Part shown: piece by piece, positions 52,738 through 61,496 of the stretch | Layout of the letters: each line of letters begins with the position of its first letter | Position numbering within the stretch: the stretch's first letter is position 1 | Source: Xanthobacter oligotrophicus | GTDB taxonomy: Bacteria; Pseudomonadota; Alphaproteobacteria; Rhizobiales; Xanthobacteraceae | NCBI RefSeq assembly: GCF_008364685.1 | Contig: NZ_VTTL01000016.1 | Span: 1 to 64,000 of the forward strand | Direction of reading: 5' to 3' | DNA: 64,000 bases | Made by a program: the position numbers and the translations under genes | The notes under the pieces: model-generated | What the model saw: the letters and a program-made list of their open reading frames with translations, nothing else | The model's database searches: none | Told to the model about the DNA's origin: nothing

Positions 52738-53199
52738 ATGGCGGGAAAATGGTTCGATGAGCTGGCTGTTGGCCAAGTGTTTCACCATCCGATCCGGCGG
52801 ACTCTGACGGAGACGGACAATGTCCTGTTCAGTGCCATGACACATAATCCGGCGCAATTGCATCTCGACGAGGAATACTGCCGCACCGAGACCGAGTTTG
52901 GCAGGCGTCTCGTCAACAGCGCCTTCACCTTGGGCCTCATGGTGGGCATATCGGTCGGCGACACGACGTTGGGTACGGCGGTGGCGAACCTCGGATGGGA
53001 CGAGGTGAGGTTTCCCAGGCCGCTCTTCCACGGAGATACCATTCGCGTGGAAACCGAGGTGCTCGAACTGCGCGAAAGCCGCTCGCGCCCGGACCAGGGC
53101 GTCGTCACCTTCATTCATCGCGCCTATAACCAGCACGGTGAACTGGTGGCGCACTGCCGCCGGTCCGGTCTGCAACGAAAGCGGCCGGTGTCGGCATGA
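52738..53199 (+). CDS. MaoC-type enoyl-CoA hydratase (itaconyl/mesaconyl-CoA hydratase-like)
   Basis: A 153-aa hotdog hydratase: MTHNPAQLHLDEEYCRTETE holds the Asp/His region of the family, GRRLVNSAFTLGLMVGIS follows, and the end has RAYNQHGELVAHCRRSGL. The size suits the single-hotdog hydratases that act on mesaconyl- or itaconyl-CoA. It overlaps the CitE gene by 4 bp (ATGA), which in turn overlaps the CoA-transferase, so the three form a unit resembling RipB-RipC-RipA. Confidence 0.82.
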   Translation: MAGKWFDELAVGQVFHHPIRRTLTETDNVLFSAMTHNPAQLHLDEEYCRTETEFGRRLVNSAFTLGLMVGISVGDTTLGTAVANLGWDEVRFPRPLFHGDTIRVETEVLELRESRSRPDQGVVTFIHRAYNQHGELVAHCRRSGLQRKRPVSA

Positions 53200-54086
53200 G
53201 CCCGCGCTCCTACCTCTTCATCCCGGGCGACAGCGACAAGAAGCTTGCCAAGGCGGACGGTGCCGGCGCGGATGCGCTCATCCTTGATCTCGAAGACGCG
53301 GTGGCCCCGGCCAACAAAGCGGCGGCCCGCGGGAAGGTCGCCGCATTCCTGGCGGAACGTCCCGCCGACAAGCGGACCTGCGCACTTTGGGTGAGGATCA
53401 ACCCGCTCGACACGAGCGCTGCGCTCGCCGACCTCGCAGCAATCGTCGCCGGCGCGCCGGACGGCATTATGCTGCCCAAGGCGAATGGACCCGCCGATGT
53501 CGTCAAGCTCGGTCATTATCTCGATGCCCTCGAAGCGGGCGCGGGATTGCCGCCCGGCGCTATCGGCATATTGCCCGTGGCGACCGAGACCGCCATCGCG
53601 CCGTTTCGGCTTGGCGCATACGCGGAGGCCCCGCCACCGCGCCTGTCCGGCCTCACCTGGGGAGCCGAGGACCTGTCCGCCGCCATCGGCGCAAGCACGA
53701 ATCTCGGCGAGGACGGCCGCTGGGCCCTCACCTTCCGAATGGTGCGCTCGATGATGCTGCTCGCCGCCCATGCCGCGGGCGTCGCGGCCATCGAGACACT
53801 CTATGTGGATTTCCGGGATGACGCCGGACTTGCCGCTTCGTGCCGCGCGGCGCGCGCGGAAGGCTTTTCCGGCCGCATTGCCATCCACCCCGCCCAGGTG
53901 CCGGTCATCAACGCGGCCTTCACGCCGTCCGAGGAAGAGGTGGCCTTCGCCCGCCGCGTGGTGCAGGCGTTCGCCGATGCGGGCGGCGCCGGCACGGTGG
54001 GCATGGACGGGAAGATGCTGGACATGCCCCACCTGAAGCAGGCCCGCCAGGTGCTCGTCGCGGCAGAGGTTCGTGGCGCGTCATGA
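53196..54086 (+). CDS. CitE-family lyase, probable citramalyl-CoA lyase
   Basis: A 296-aa CitE protein: RSYLFIPGDSDKKLAKADGA, LILDLEDAVAPANK, LWVRINPLDT with the CoA arginine, ILPVATETA, and LTWGAEDLSAAIG. In itaconate breakdown this enzyme splits (S)-citramalyl-CoA into acetyl-CoA and pyruvate. Position between the hydratase and CoA-transferase supports that use. It is only distantly like the CitE at 14383. Confidence 0.85.
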   Translation: MSPRSYLFIPGDSDKKLAKADGAGADALILDLEDAVAPANKAAARGKVAAFLAERPADKRTCALWVRINPLDTSAALADLAAIVAGAPDGIMLPKANGPADVVKLGHYLDALEAGAGLPPGAIGILPVATETAIAPFRLGAYAEAPPPRLSGLTWGAEDLSAAIGASTNLGEDGRWALTFRMVRSMMLLAAHAAGVAAIETLYVDFRDDAGLAASCRAARAEGFSGRIAIHPAQVPVINAAFTPSEEEVAFARRVVQAFADAGGAGTVGMDGKMLDMPHLKQARQVLVAAEVRGAS

Positions 54087-55327
54087 GTGGCATCCGCGCT
54101 GTTCTCGACCGGATCCGGCCGGGAAATCGCGTTTTCGTCGCTGGGTCCGGAGGGGAGCCTTCCGCGCTGCTCGCCGCATGGAACGCGGACCCGGACCGCA
54201 CGCGCGATCTCCATATCGTCACCAGCGCCGTGCCCGGCATCAACGGCCTCGACCTGGAGAGCCTTCATCCCACCGCGCGTGTCACCGGCCTGTTCATGCA
54301 GCCGGCGTTTGCCAACGCCCAGCGCGCGGGCCGATACCGCCATCTGCCGGTCTCCTACGCCGGCTTCGCCCGCATGCTTGCCGAGGACCTGACTTTCGAC
54401 GTGTGCGTCGCGCAGGTCGCCCCCGCGGAAAAGGGACGGTGCTCCATGGGGCCGGCGGTGGAATTTCTTCCCCTGGCCCTGCGCCGTTCCCGGGAAGTGG
54501 TGGGGCTGGCCAATGCGGGGACGCCGGTGCTTTCCGCCTCGAAAAGCGTGGCCGCGGATGATTTTGTCGCCATCGCGGAAGTCGACACTCCACTGCCTAC
54601 CTATGATACCGGTGCGATCGACGACGCCTCTCGCCGCGTTGCGGAGCACATTGCACCCTTCATTCCGGATGGGGCCACGTTACAGGTTGGGCTCGGCAAG
54701 ACTCCCGCGGCGCTGATGCAGGCCCTCACCCGCCGCCGCGGCCTTCGCCTCCACGGTGGCATGTTCGGTGATGGCGTCGTCGAACTCGTGCGCGCCGGAG
54801 CGCTCGACACGGATTGGCCGCACCGGGCCTGCGTATTCGTCGGGCAGCCGGAACTCTATCGTTGGGCTGGGCAGCAGAACCGCCTCGGCCTCGCCGGATG
54901 CGAGATCACGCACGGGGCAGAGACGCTCGCCGGGCTAACGGCCTTTTTTGCCGTCAATTCCGCCGTCGAGGTGGACCTCTGGGGGCAGGCGGCGCTGGAG
55001 CATGCGGGCGGCGCGGCCATCAGCGGAGCGGGCGGGGCGCCTGATTTCGCCCGGGCGGCACGGATGAGCCCGCACGGCGCCAGCATGGTCGCGCTGCCGG
55101 CGACTGCCGCCCGCGGCACGCGCTCCCGCATCGTGCCGGCCCTCTCCGCTCCAGGGGTCGCCACCCTGCCGCGGACCGACATCGATATCGTCGTCACCGA
55201 ATTCGGCGCAGCAGATCTGCGCGGCTGTTCTGTTGTCGAAAAAGGGGGCGCCCTTGCCTCCATCGCCGCACCGCAGTTCCGCGAGGAACTGGAGGCGTCT
55301 TGGCACAAGATGCTCGAGCGGCTGTAG
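54083..55327 (+). CDS. CoA-transferase, acetyl-CoA hydrolase/4-hydroxybutyrate CoA-transferase family
   Basis: A 414-aa protein of the Cat2/AbfT/RipA group (two-domain alpha/beta CoA-transferase). It begins MSGIRAVLDRIRPGNRVFVA; PDGATLQVGLGKTPAALMQA and GMFGDGVVELVRAGALD are conserved, and the end has VVTEFGAADLRGCSV, the substrate-binding loop. The catalytic Glu of this family would fall near VFVGQPELYRW. With the hydratase and lyase it would complete activation, hydration and cleavage of a C5 dicarboxylate. Overlaps the CitE gene. Confidence 0.85.
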   Translation: MSGIRAVLDRIRPGNRVFVAGSGGEPSALLAAWNADPDRTRDLHIVTSAVPGINGLDLESLHPTARVTGLFMQPAFANAQRAGRYRHLPVSYAGFARMLAEDLTFDVCVAQVAPAEKGRCSMGPAVEFLPLALRRSREVVGLANAGTPVLSASKSVAADDFVAIAEVDTPLPTYDTGAIDDASRRVAEHIAPFIPDGATLQVGLGKTPAALMQALTRRRGLRLHGGMFGDGVVELVRAGALDTDWPHRACVFVGQPELYRWAGQQNRLGLAGCEITHGAETLAGLTAFFAVNSAVEVDLWGQAALEHAGGAAISGAGGAPDFARAARMSPHGASMVALPATAARGTRSRIVPALSAPGVATLPRTDIDIVVTEFGAADLRGCSVVEKGGALASIAAPQFREELEASWHKMLERL

Positions 55328-55451
55328 TCTTGAGGCCCCGGGCGCCTTACGAAATACGGTAAGTATTACTTCATTTTTCCTCGTCGCGCGCGTAAAAAAT
55401 GGGCTTAGAGCCGAAACGCTGGCGTATATTATTCACGATATATTCGAAGTG

Positions 55452-55793
55452 ATGGAAATTCGCCACCTGCGTTATTTCGTGGCCATGGCCGAGACGGGCA
55501 GCCTGATGAAGGCTGCTGAACGGCTCCATGTCGCGCAACCAGCCCTCAGCGTGCACCTGTCCAACCTTGATGCAGACATGCGTGGCATCATGTCGGTGGC
55601 GAGCCTGAACAGCCGCCCGCTCGGGCCGACCCAGAAGGCGGTACGCGACATTCTCGTGGAGGTCGCCCGCCAGATCGGGGGGATGCAGGATACCGCACCG
55701 GTGCAAGGTGCCCTCGCCGAGGTGCGGCGCGTCACCCCCTCCACCCTGCTCCCGGGGCAGGACGGGCGGCACCGGCGCCTGAGGGTGGTCTGA
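55452..55793 (+). pseudogene. LysR gene with internal deletion
   Basis: A 113-aa frame: EIRHLRYFVAMAETGSLMKA, HVAQPALSVHLSNLDAD (the start of the LysR winged helix), then an abrupt switch at about residue 43 to MRGIMSVASLNSRPLGPTQK and AVRDILVEVARQIG, which is the usual C-terminal tail of LysR effector domains. The middle 200 residues are missing in frame. Thus it encodes a helix-turn-helix without an effector domain and is almost certainly non-functional, though it might bind DNA. Confidence 0.7.
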
Positions 55794-55819
55794 GGGGACC
55801 TGCATCCCGGCAGCGGGGA

Positions 55820-56836
55820 TCAGGCCGGGACCAGCCGGATCAGCCGCTTGCCCTCGTTCTCGCCGCGATAGAGGCCGGCGAGCGCGTCCGGGCACGCCTC
55901 CATCCCCTCCAGAATGTCCTCACGATAGGTGAGACGGCCGTCGCGGACCCATCCGGCGAGGCGCGCGACGGCGCCCTCATAGTCGGCCGCATGGTCGAAG
56001 ATAATGAAGCCTTCCATGCGCGCGCGCTGCGTCAGCAGGATACGCTCCACGCGTGGCCCGCTCGGCCAGTCGGTCCAGTCGGCGACGGAGGCAGTGCCGC
56101 ATACCACGACGCGGGCGCGCAGCGCGAGCTGACGATAGACGGCATCGCTGATGGCGCCGGCGACGTTGTCGAAATAGACATCGATACCGGACGGGCAGGC
56201 TGCCTCAAGCGCGGCATCGATGGGACCGGCCTTATAGTCGATGGCCGCATCGAAGCCGAAGTCCTCGATGCACGCGCGCACCTTCCGCGCGCCACCGGCT
56301 ATCCCCACCGTGCGGCACCCGAGGATCTTGGCGATCTGCCCCACGGCTGAGCCGACGGCGCCGGCAGCCGTCGAAACCACCACCGTGTCTCCGGCCTTCG
56401 GCTGGCCGACCTTGGTGAGGGCGAGGAGGGCGGTGACCCCGTTGATGCCGAGGATGCCGAGAGAGGCCGAAAGCGGCAGATCGCTTTCCCTCACCTTGCG
56501 CACGACCTTGCTGGCGGGAACCGTCGCAATCTCCTGCCAGCCGAACCAGCCGGTGACCCAGTCGCCCGGGCGGTAGTCAGGGTGGCGGGATGTGATGACC
56601 TCGCCCGCCGCCAGCGCCCGCATCACCTCGCCGATGCCCACCGGCGCGGAATAATTGCCAGTGTCCGCGATCCAGCCACGCATGGCGGGCTCGACCGAGA
56701 GAAAATGGTTGCGCACCTGGATCTCGCCTTCGGCCGGATCGGGCATATCGCCCGCGACCAGCTTGAAGTCCTGCGCCTGCGCGACGCCCTTGGGGCGATT
56801 GACCAGCACGCATTGCACGTTCGCTTGATCCGTCAC
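55820..56836 (-). CDS. NADP-dependent zinc-free oxidoreductase (CurA/leukotriene B4 dehydrogenase type)
   Basis: A 338-aa MDR with no zinc ligands: SVEPAMRGWIADTGNYSAPV, the Rossmann motif VSTAAGAVGSAVGQIAKILG, and the active region DVYFDNVAGAISDAVYRQLA. It reduces alpha,beta-unsaturated carbonyl compounds with NADPH. The GTG start at 56836 overlaps the stop of a truncated CaiB gene (GTGA). It may detoxify reactive enones from the aromatic or terpene route. Confidence 0.85.
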   Translation of the reverse strand: MTDQANVQCVLVNRPKGVAQAQDFKLVAGDMPDPAEGEIQVRNHFLSVEPAMRGWIADTGNYSAPVGIGEVMRALAAGEVITSRHPDYRPGDWVTGWFGWQEIATVPASKVVRKVRESDLPLSASLGILGINGVTALLALTKVGQPKAGDTVVVSTAAGAVGSAVGQIAKILGCRTVGIAGGARKVRACIEDFGFDAAIDYKAGPIDAALEAACPSGIDVYFDNVAGAISDAVYRQLALRARVVVCGTASVADWTDWPSGPRVERILLTQRARMEGFIIFDHAADYEGAVARLAGWVRDGRLTYREDILEGMEACPDALAGLYRGENEGKRLIRLVPA

Positions 56837-57006
56837 GAGAGTTCTCCCTTATGGATGCGGCCCGCGAGGCCCGGCCGCATCGCGTTCGATGGGGGCTCCA
56901 CCTTGATGACGCGGGCTCCGCCGAGCGCCATCAGATAGGTGGCGTAGGGACTGTTGTAGATCTGGATCAGATCGAGAACGGTGATGTCTTCGAGCGGGTA
57001 GGTCAT
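56833..57006 (-). pseudogene. Truncated family III CoA-transferase N-terminus
   Basis: A 57-codon frame reading LEDITVLDLIQIYNSPYATY, LMALGGARVIKVEPPSNAMR. This is the start of a CaiB/BaiF protein (residues 1-40), after which the family continues for 350 residues; here a short unrelated tail ends at TGA, overlapping the start of the reductase. A deletion has removed the rest. Since the stop is coupled to the next start, the remaining leader could still help translate the reductase. Confidence 0.7.
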
Positions 57007-57225
57007 CGGTCCGATGCAATCGGGTTTTGAAAGGGTTTCTTCTCGGAAATGAAGGAGCCGACGTTCGGATCACGATGATACACAGCCGGGCCGATGCTCC
57101 ATAGACATGGATTTCCTATGGCAGCATAAAGCGGCGATATGGACGTTTCACCATAAGGGTCTGCCCGTTCGCCGTTAGATCTTGAAGCTGGCGCTCACGC
57201 CGGCCGCAAACGGCGCGGGGCGCGG

Positions 57226-57801
57226 TCAGTCTTCCTCGCTGTCCTCGTCGCCCTGCGCAAGCCCGGCGAGGGCATCCTTGACGCGCTCTAATAGAAGGAG
57301 AAGCTGGTCACGGTCCGCTTCGCTCAGTTCGCGCAGGATCAGATCGTTGTACTCGCGCTCCGCAGCCTGCATCTGCGATACGAGGTCTCGAGCCTTCTGC
57401 GTCATGAAGATCGACTTCGCCCGGCGATCGGAAGGATGTGGGCGTCGTTCGATGAGGCCCGACTTTTCCAGACGGTCGATCACCGCGCCGAGGCTGGCTT
57501 TGCCAACGTCGAGGATTGTGGCCAGCTCCGTCTGCACCATTCCGTCCCGGCGGGAGAGGTGGGCGATGACCCACCATTGTGCGCGGGTGACGCCCAGCGG
57601 TTTCATATATTCGTCGAAGGCCCGGCGGCGCATCCGGGAAACGTCGTGCATCAGGAAGCCGAGGCGCAGGTCGCGATTGCTGCGCTGCGACAGGCGTGTC
57701 GCAGCCCCGCGGGAGGCCCGCTGTTCCTTCGCGGCTCCGCCGGCCGGGGCATCTTCCTGGTGGCGCGCGCCGGGCAGTGATGATTTCGATGGATTCCGCA
57801 T
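57226..57801 (-). CDS. MarR-family regulator
   Basis: A 191-aa MarR protein with a basic N-terminal extension. LRLGFLMHDVSRMRRRAFDE, VTRAQWWVIAHLSRRDGM, ILDVGKASLGAVIDRLEKSG and the wing HPSDRRAKSIFMTQ. A clear paralogue of the protein at 21897; the two stand on either side of the catabolic island. It probably represses nearby genes and releases on binding an aromatic or CoA-ester ligand. The start might be internal to the basic segment. Confidence 0.88.
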   Translation of the reverse strand: MRNPSKSSLPGARHQEDAPAGGAAKEQRASRGAATRLSQRSNRDLRLGFLMHDVSRMRRRAFDEYMKPLGVTRAQWWVIAHLSRRDGMVQTELATILDVGKASLGAVIDRLEKSGLIERRPHPSDRRAKSIFMTQKARDLVSQMQAAEREYNDLILRELSEADRDQLLLLLERVKDALAGLAQGDEDSEED

Positions 57802-57934
57802 GGTTTTTCACTCTGGGAAAGGCCAGCACCGGCGTCAAGCACGGTGCCGCTCCTCGTTACGTGGGCGAAGGCACGCATGTGAAGCCGGTCCGCCGCCTGC
57901 AGCTGGGAGACCGCCCTCGGATCGCTTTATGCCA

Positions 57935-58516
57935 TCAGGTCTCAGTCGGAGCCGGCGAGCGCTGGTTCGGAAGGGTCGTATCGGTCGCATGATCAGGAAA
58001 GTCCCGGTGGACCACTTCCCCGTCGAGGCGCAACGCGTGGCAGCGGCCGAGCGCATTGGCGCGGCGCACATGCGCCGGCTGGTTGCCTTCATCCGCCTCC
58101 GCATGGAGAGCCGATGAGGCCTGAAACACGGTGGTGGCCACCACGGGCAGCAGTTCGGTGATGTGGGTACAGCCCAGCGGGCCGCGGAGCATCTTGCGGG
58201 CCTCCTGGAGGAAACCGGGTCCGATCCGCATGCCGACGAGCGCCCCGTAAGAGGGCGTGATTCCACCACACACGCGGTAGGGAGAGTGGATCGTCTGCGC
58301 CTGCGCCTCGTGCACCATGAAGTCCGCGTCCACGGCAATGCGCAGTCTCATCTGGTGGAGCGGTTGACCTGCTTCCAGGTGGCCCTCGGTCAGGTGGACG
58401 GTGTAGGGCTTGGTGTCCTGCAGCGTTGCCTCGACCTCGAGCAGTCCGTCGTCGCGGATGAAAGCTTCGCAGAGAATCGTCCGCTCATGCACCTTGCGGC
58501 GTGTCATCGCGCCCAT
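57935..58516 (-). CDS. DUF2889 family protein
   Basis: A 193-aa protein: CEAFIRDDGLLEVEATLQDT, a strand-rich middle LRIAVDADFMVHEAQAQT, and the signature RKMLRGPLGCTHITELLPVV. DUF2889 proteins are often linked to aromatic catabolism, function unknown. ATG 58516 is used; a longer frame upstream is possible. It is on the minus strand, divergent from the dioxygenase cluster across a 435-bp gap. Confidence 0.8.
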   Translation of the reverse strand: MGAMTRRKVHERTILCEAFIRDDGLLEVEATLQDTKPYTVHLTEGHLEAGQPLHQMRLRIAVDADFMVHEAQAQTIHSPYRVCGGITPSYGALVGMRIGPGFLQEARKMLRGPLGCTHITELLPVVATTVFQASSALHAEADEGNQPAHVRRANALGRCHALRLDGEVVHRDFPDHATDTTLPNQRSPAPTET

Positions 58517-58951
58517 ATCCGTCTCCCGCACCGCTTGGCGCCGACGCATCGGCCCGGTCTCCGGGATGCCCCGATGCGGGCAAACCCTTCGCCCTCCGCC
58601 GCGACCACCGGACCTGCAGAGTGCCTGCATCGATATCCATACTATATGGACACATACCACAAGGCCTAGCCAAAAAAAGGCGCCGGACCCTGCCACCCCG
58701 AACAAAAGTACAGTGACCCGGACACCCGCCCGGGTCTTTGATCACCACACAGCGCTCTTGGCCGGCGCAGGTTGATCTGAGTTCCGGCCGGCGATCTGAC
58801 AGAGGTTTGATGTCGTCGCGGGCTGCAAGAAGTTACTTCTCCTACTTTTTCTTCGGCCTGAAAAACAAACCGTATGTACGTCATTTAAGTTATGCAACCC
58901 ACCGGCTTCCCCCGGTGGCGCCAAAGAAAAAGAGTGTCAGGGAGGCGTGAT
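58517..58951. promoter_or_regulatory. Divergent promoter region of the dioxygenase cluster
   Basis: A 435-bp gap. It holds the shared operator-like palindrome (58636-58651), a CGTA-TG-TACG palindrome (58871-58880) and a 7-bp hairpin (CCACCGG at 58899, complement at 58912-58918) close to the reductase start. No gene is supported. Confidence 0.55.
58636..58651. promoter_or_regulatory. Operator-like site identical to one at 50.9 kb
   Basis: Contains TCCATA-CTA-TATGGA (58636-58650), an inverted repeat; 15 bases (58637-58651) equal the reverse complement of 50908-50922. It is in the divergent region between DUF2889 and the dioxygenase reductase. Shared, palindromic sequence in two promoters 7.7 kb apart points to one regulator, possibly the MarR (57226) or TetR (63218). 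Confidence 0.55.
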
Positions 58952-60208
58952 ATGCCGCTTGAGGCAGAGGCTTTTTCGGGAGAGAGCCGGGACGGCGGGT
59001 TGGCCACGGACAGTGATCGGATCGTCATCGTGGGCGCGGGCCAGGCCGGCGCGCGCGCCGCGGAGGCGCTTCGGACGGCGGGTCACAAGGGGGCCATCAC
59101 TCTGGTGGGCGACGAGCCGCACCTGCCTTACGAGCGGCCGCAGCTCTCCAAGGAAGTCCTGCTCGCGCCGAAGGGGGAGGTCGCTTTCGTCAAGACGGCT
59201 GAAGCCTGGCACGACCTCGGCGTGGAACTCTGCTCCGGCGTGAGGGTGGCCGAGTGCGACGTGGAGCGGCGCACCGCGACCCTGGAAAGCGGGCGCACTC
59301 TCATCTACGACAAGCTTCTTCTTGCCACCGGCACGTCCGCGCGGCGGCTGCCGGCCCTTGAGACCGGGCAGGTCCCGGTGCGCTACCTGCGCACGATCGA
59401 CGACGCGATGGCATTGCGGACGCACCTTGCGCCCGGCGCAGCGGTGGTTCTCGTCGGCGGTGGCGTCATCGGGCTCGAGGTCGCGGCGGCTGCGGTGGCG
59501 GCGGGTGCCAGTGCCACTGTTATCGAAGCCGGGCACAGTCTCCTCGTCCGAGCCCTGCCAACCGTCGCCAGCGATTTCCTGCTGCGCCGTCATCGCGTCG
59601 CCGGGGTCGAGTTTCGCTTCGGTGTCACGGTTTCGAGCGTCGAGGACGGCGTCCTGCTGTTGTCGGATGGCGCTCGTATTTCCGCATCCGTCGTCGTCGT
59701 AGGCGTCGGCGCCGATCCACACGCCGGGCTTGCGGCGCAGATGGGGCTTGCGGGCGAAGGCGGAATCGAAGTCGATCCGTTCGGCCGGACTTCGGCCGAG
59801 GGCGTGTTCGCCGCGGGTGACATCACCCTTCAGCGCTGTCCCCGCACCAGCCGGTGGCGACGGGTGGAGACCTGGGCCAATGCGCAGAACCAGGCCATCG
59901 CGGTGGCCCGGACCATGGCCGGCGTGCCGACCGCCTACACCGATCCGACCTGGTTCTGGAGTGACCAGTACGATGTGAATCTTCAGGTCGTCGGCGAACT
60001 GGGCGTTGGCGACCTGGTTGCCCGCGGCGATGTGGGCGCAGACCGCTTTACGCTCGTTGCCCTCGACGAGGGCATTGTTCGCGGCGCGGTGACCGTGAAC
60101 CGCCGCCCCGACATGGCGGCCTTGCGCAAGCTCGTCGCGAGCGGCGTGCGTGTGGATCGGGCCAATATCGAAAACCCGAGCTTCGATCTCAGAAAAGCTC
60201 TCGCCTGA
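58952..60208 (+). CDS. Ferredoxin-NAD reductase of a ring-hydroxylating dioxygenase
   Basis: A 418-aa FAD/NAD(P)-binding reductase. IVIVGAGQAGARAAEALR for FAD, LVGGGVIGLEVAAAAVA for NAD, and GVFAAGDITLQRCP before the C-terminal FAD contact. It feeds electrons to the Rieske ferredoxin encoded at 62917, as CmtAa/BphA4-type proteins do. ATG 58952 follows GGAGG (58941-58945). First gene of the cluster. Confidence 0.92.
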   Translation: MPLEAEAFSGESRDGGLATDSDRIVIVGAGQAGARAAEALRTAGHKGAITLVGDEPHLPYERPQLSKEVLLAPKGEVAFVKTAEAWHDLGVELCSGVRVAECDVERRTATLESGRTLIYDKLLLATGTSARRLPALETGQVPVRYLRTIDDAMALRTHLAPGAAVVLVGGGVIGLEVAAAAVAAGASATVIEAGHSLLVRALPTVASDFLLRRHRVAGVEFRFGVTVSSVEDGVLLLSDGARISASVVVVGVGADPHAGLAAQMGLAGEGGIEVDPFGRTSAEGVFAAGDITLQRCPRTSRWRRVETWANAQNQAIAVARTMAGVPTAYTDPTWFWSDQYDVNLQVVGELGVGDLVARGDVGADRFTLVALDEGIVRGAVTVNRRPDMAALRKLVASGVRVDRANIENPSFDLRKALA

Positions 60209-60227
60209 TAATATAGGGAGGCCAGGA

Positions 60228-61496
60228 ATGTTGACGCCAACCGAGGCAGACATTGTCAGAAACGATCCGGCAGCGCGCAGTTTCACTGTATCACGCAGGG
60301 CGTTCGCGGATCAGGATATTCTCGAGCTGGAGCGCGAGAGGATCTTCGATACCTGTTGGCTTTATCTCGCTCACGAGAGTGAGCTGAAGAAGCCCGGTGA
60401 TTTTCTCACCCGCTCCGTGGGCGGGCGAACGATCCTGCTGACGCGGGATGCCAAGGGCGTGCTTCATGCTCTCCTGAACACGTGTCCCCACCGTGGCGCG
60501 CGCGTATGCCGCGAGCGCAGCGGCAACGCCAAGTCCTTCCAGTGTTTCTACCACGGCTGGGTGTTCGGTTCGGATGGGCACCTGCGCAACCTCCCGGGAG
60601 AGGAGGGATACCCCGAGGGCTTTGCGCAACGTCCCACCTCGCGCCTCAAGCCGGTGCCGCGGTTCGAGAGTTACCGGGGTTTCCTGTTCATCTGCTTCGA
60701 TCAGAACGCGGTCTCGCTTCCCGATTATCTCGGCAACGCGAAAGAATATATCGACCTGGTGGCGGACCAGTCCGAGGTCGCCATGGCCGTCGTCGGCGGA
60801 ACGCAGGAATATTCCATCCGGGCCAACTGGAAGCTGCTCGCGGAGAACAGCTTCGACGGCTATCACGCGTCCACCAACCACGCGACCTACCTCGACTATC
60901 TCAGGAGCACGACGGGCGGCCTCGTGCCGGTGAAGCTCGAAGGCATCGCCCGGGACCTCGGCAACGGCCATGGTGTCGCGGAATATAGCGGCCCGTGGGG
61001 GAGGCCCATCGCCCAGTGGATCCCGGCTTGGGGAGAAGAGGGCAAGCAGCGCCTCGACGCCATCTACCAGAAACTGGTGGCAAGGTTCGGCACCGAGCGC
61101 GCGGATCGCATCGCGTTCACCAACCGCAACCTGCACATTTTCCCGAACCTCGTGATCAACGACATCATGGCGATCACGGTGCGCACCTTCTATCCCACCG
61201 CGCCGGACTTCATGAGCATCAACGCCTGGGCTTTCGCGCCGGTGGATGAGGCCCCGGCGGAACGGCAGGCGCGCCTGTTCAATTTCCTCGAATTTCTCGG
61301 GCCCGGCGGATTTGCCACCCCCGACGACATCGAGGCCCTCGAACAGTGCCAGGCGGGCTTCGCCAATCGCAGCGAAGTGGCCTGGAACGATATCTCCAAG
61401 GGAATGGGCAAGGCGGTGCCCTCCTATGACGATGAAGCGCAGATGCGCGGCTACTGGACGGAATGGAACCGGCGCATGTTCGGGGGGCAGGCATGA
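60228..61496 (+). CDS. Rieske ring-hydroxylating dioxygenase, alpha subunit
   Basis: A 422-aa oxygenase alpha subunit. Rieske centre: CPHRG (Cys86, His88) and CFYHGW (Cys106, His109). Mononuclear iron site: Asp210, His213 and His218 in AENSFDGYHASTNHATY, and an Asp near 367 as the remaining ligand. The family converts an aromatic acid or hydrocarbon to a cis-dihydrodiol. The cluster make-up (three-component with separate ferredoxin and reductase, diol dehydrogenase, TetR) resembles p-cumate dioxygenase; benzoate and other substrates are possible. Confidence 0.92.
   Translation: MLTPTEADIVRNDPAARSFTVSRRAFADQDILELERERIFDTCWLYLAHESELKKPGDFLTRSVGGRTILLTRDAKGVLHALLNTCPHRGARVCRERSGNAKSFQCFYHGWVFGSDGHLRNLPGEEGYPEGFAQRPTSRLKPVPRFESYRGFLFICFDQNAVSLPDYLGNAKEYIDLVADQSEVAMAVVGGTQEYSIRANWKLLAENSFDGYHASTNHATYLDYLRSTTGGLVPVKLEGIARDLGNGHGVAEYSGPWGRPIAQWIPAWGEEGKQRLDAIYQKLVARFGTERADRIAFTNRNLHIFPNLVINDIMAITVRTFYPTAPDFMSINAWAFAPVDEAPAERQARLFNFLEFLGPGGFATPDDIEALEQCQAGFANRSEVAWNDISKGMGKAVPSYDDEAQMRGYWTEWNRRMFGGQA

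Noticed and set aside
58861-58880. CymR-type cumate operator near the dioxygenase reductase
   Set aside because: An AAACAAAC-like stretch occurs, but the required inverted partner is not present; the shared palindrome at 58636 is a stronger candidate.
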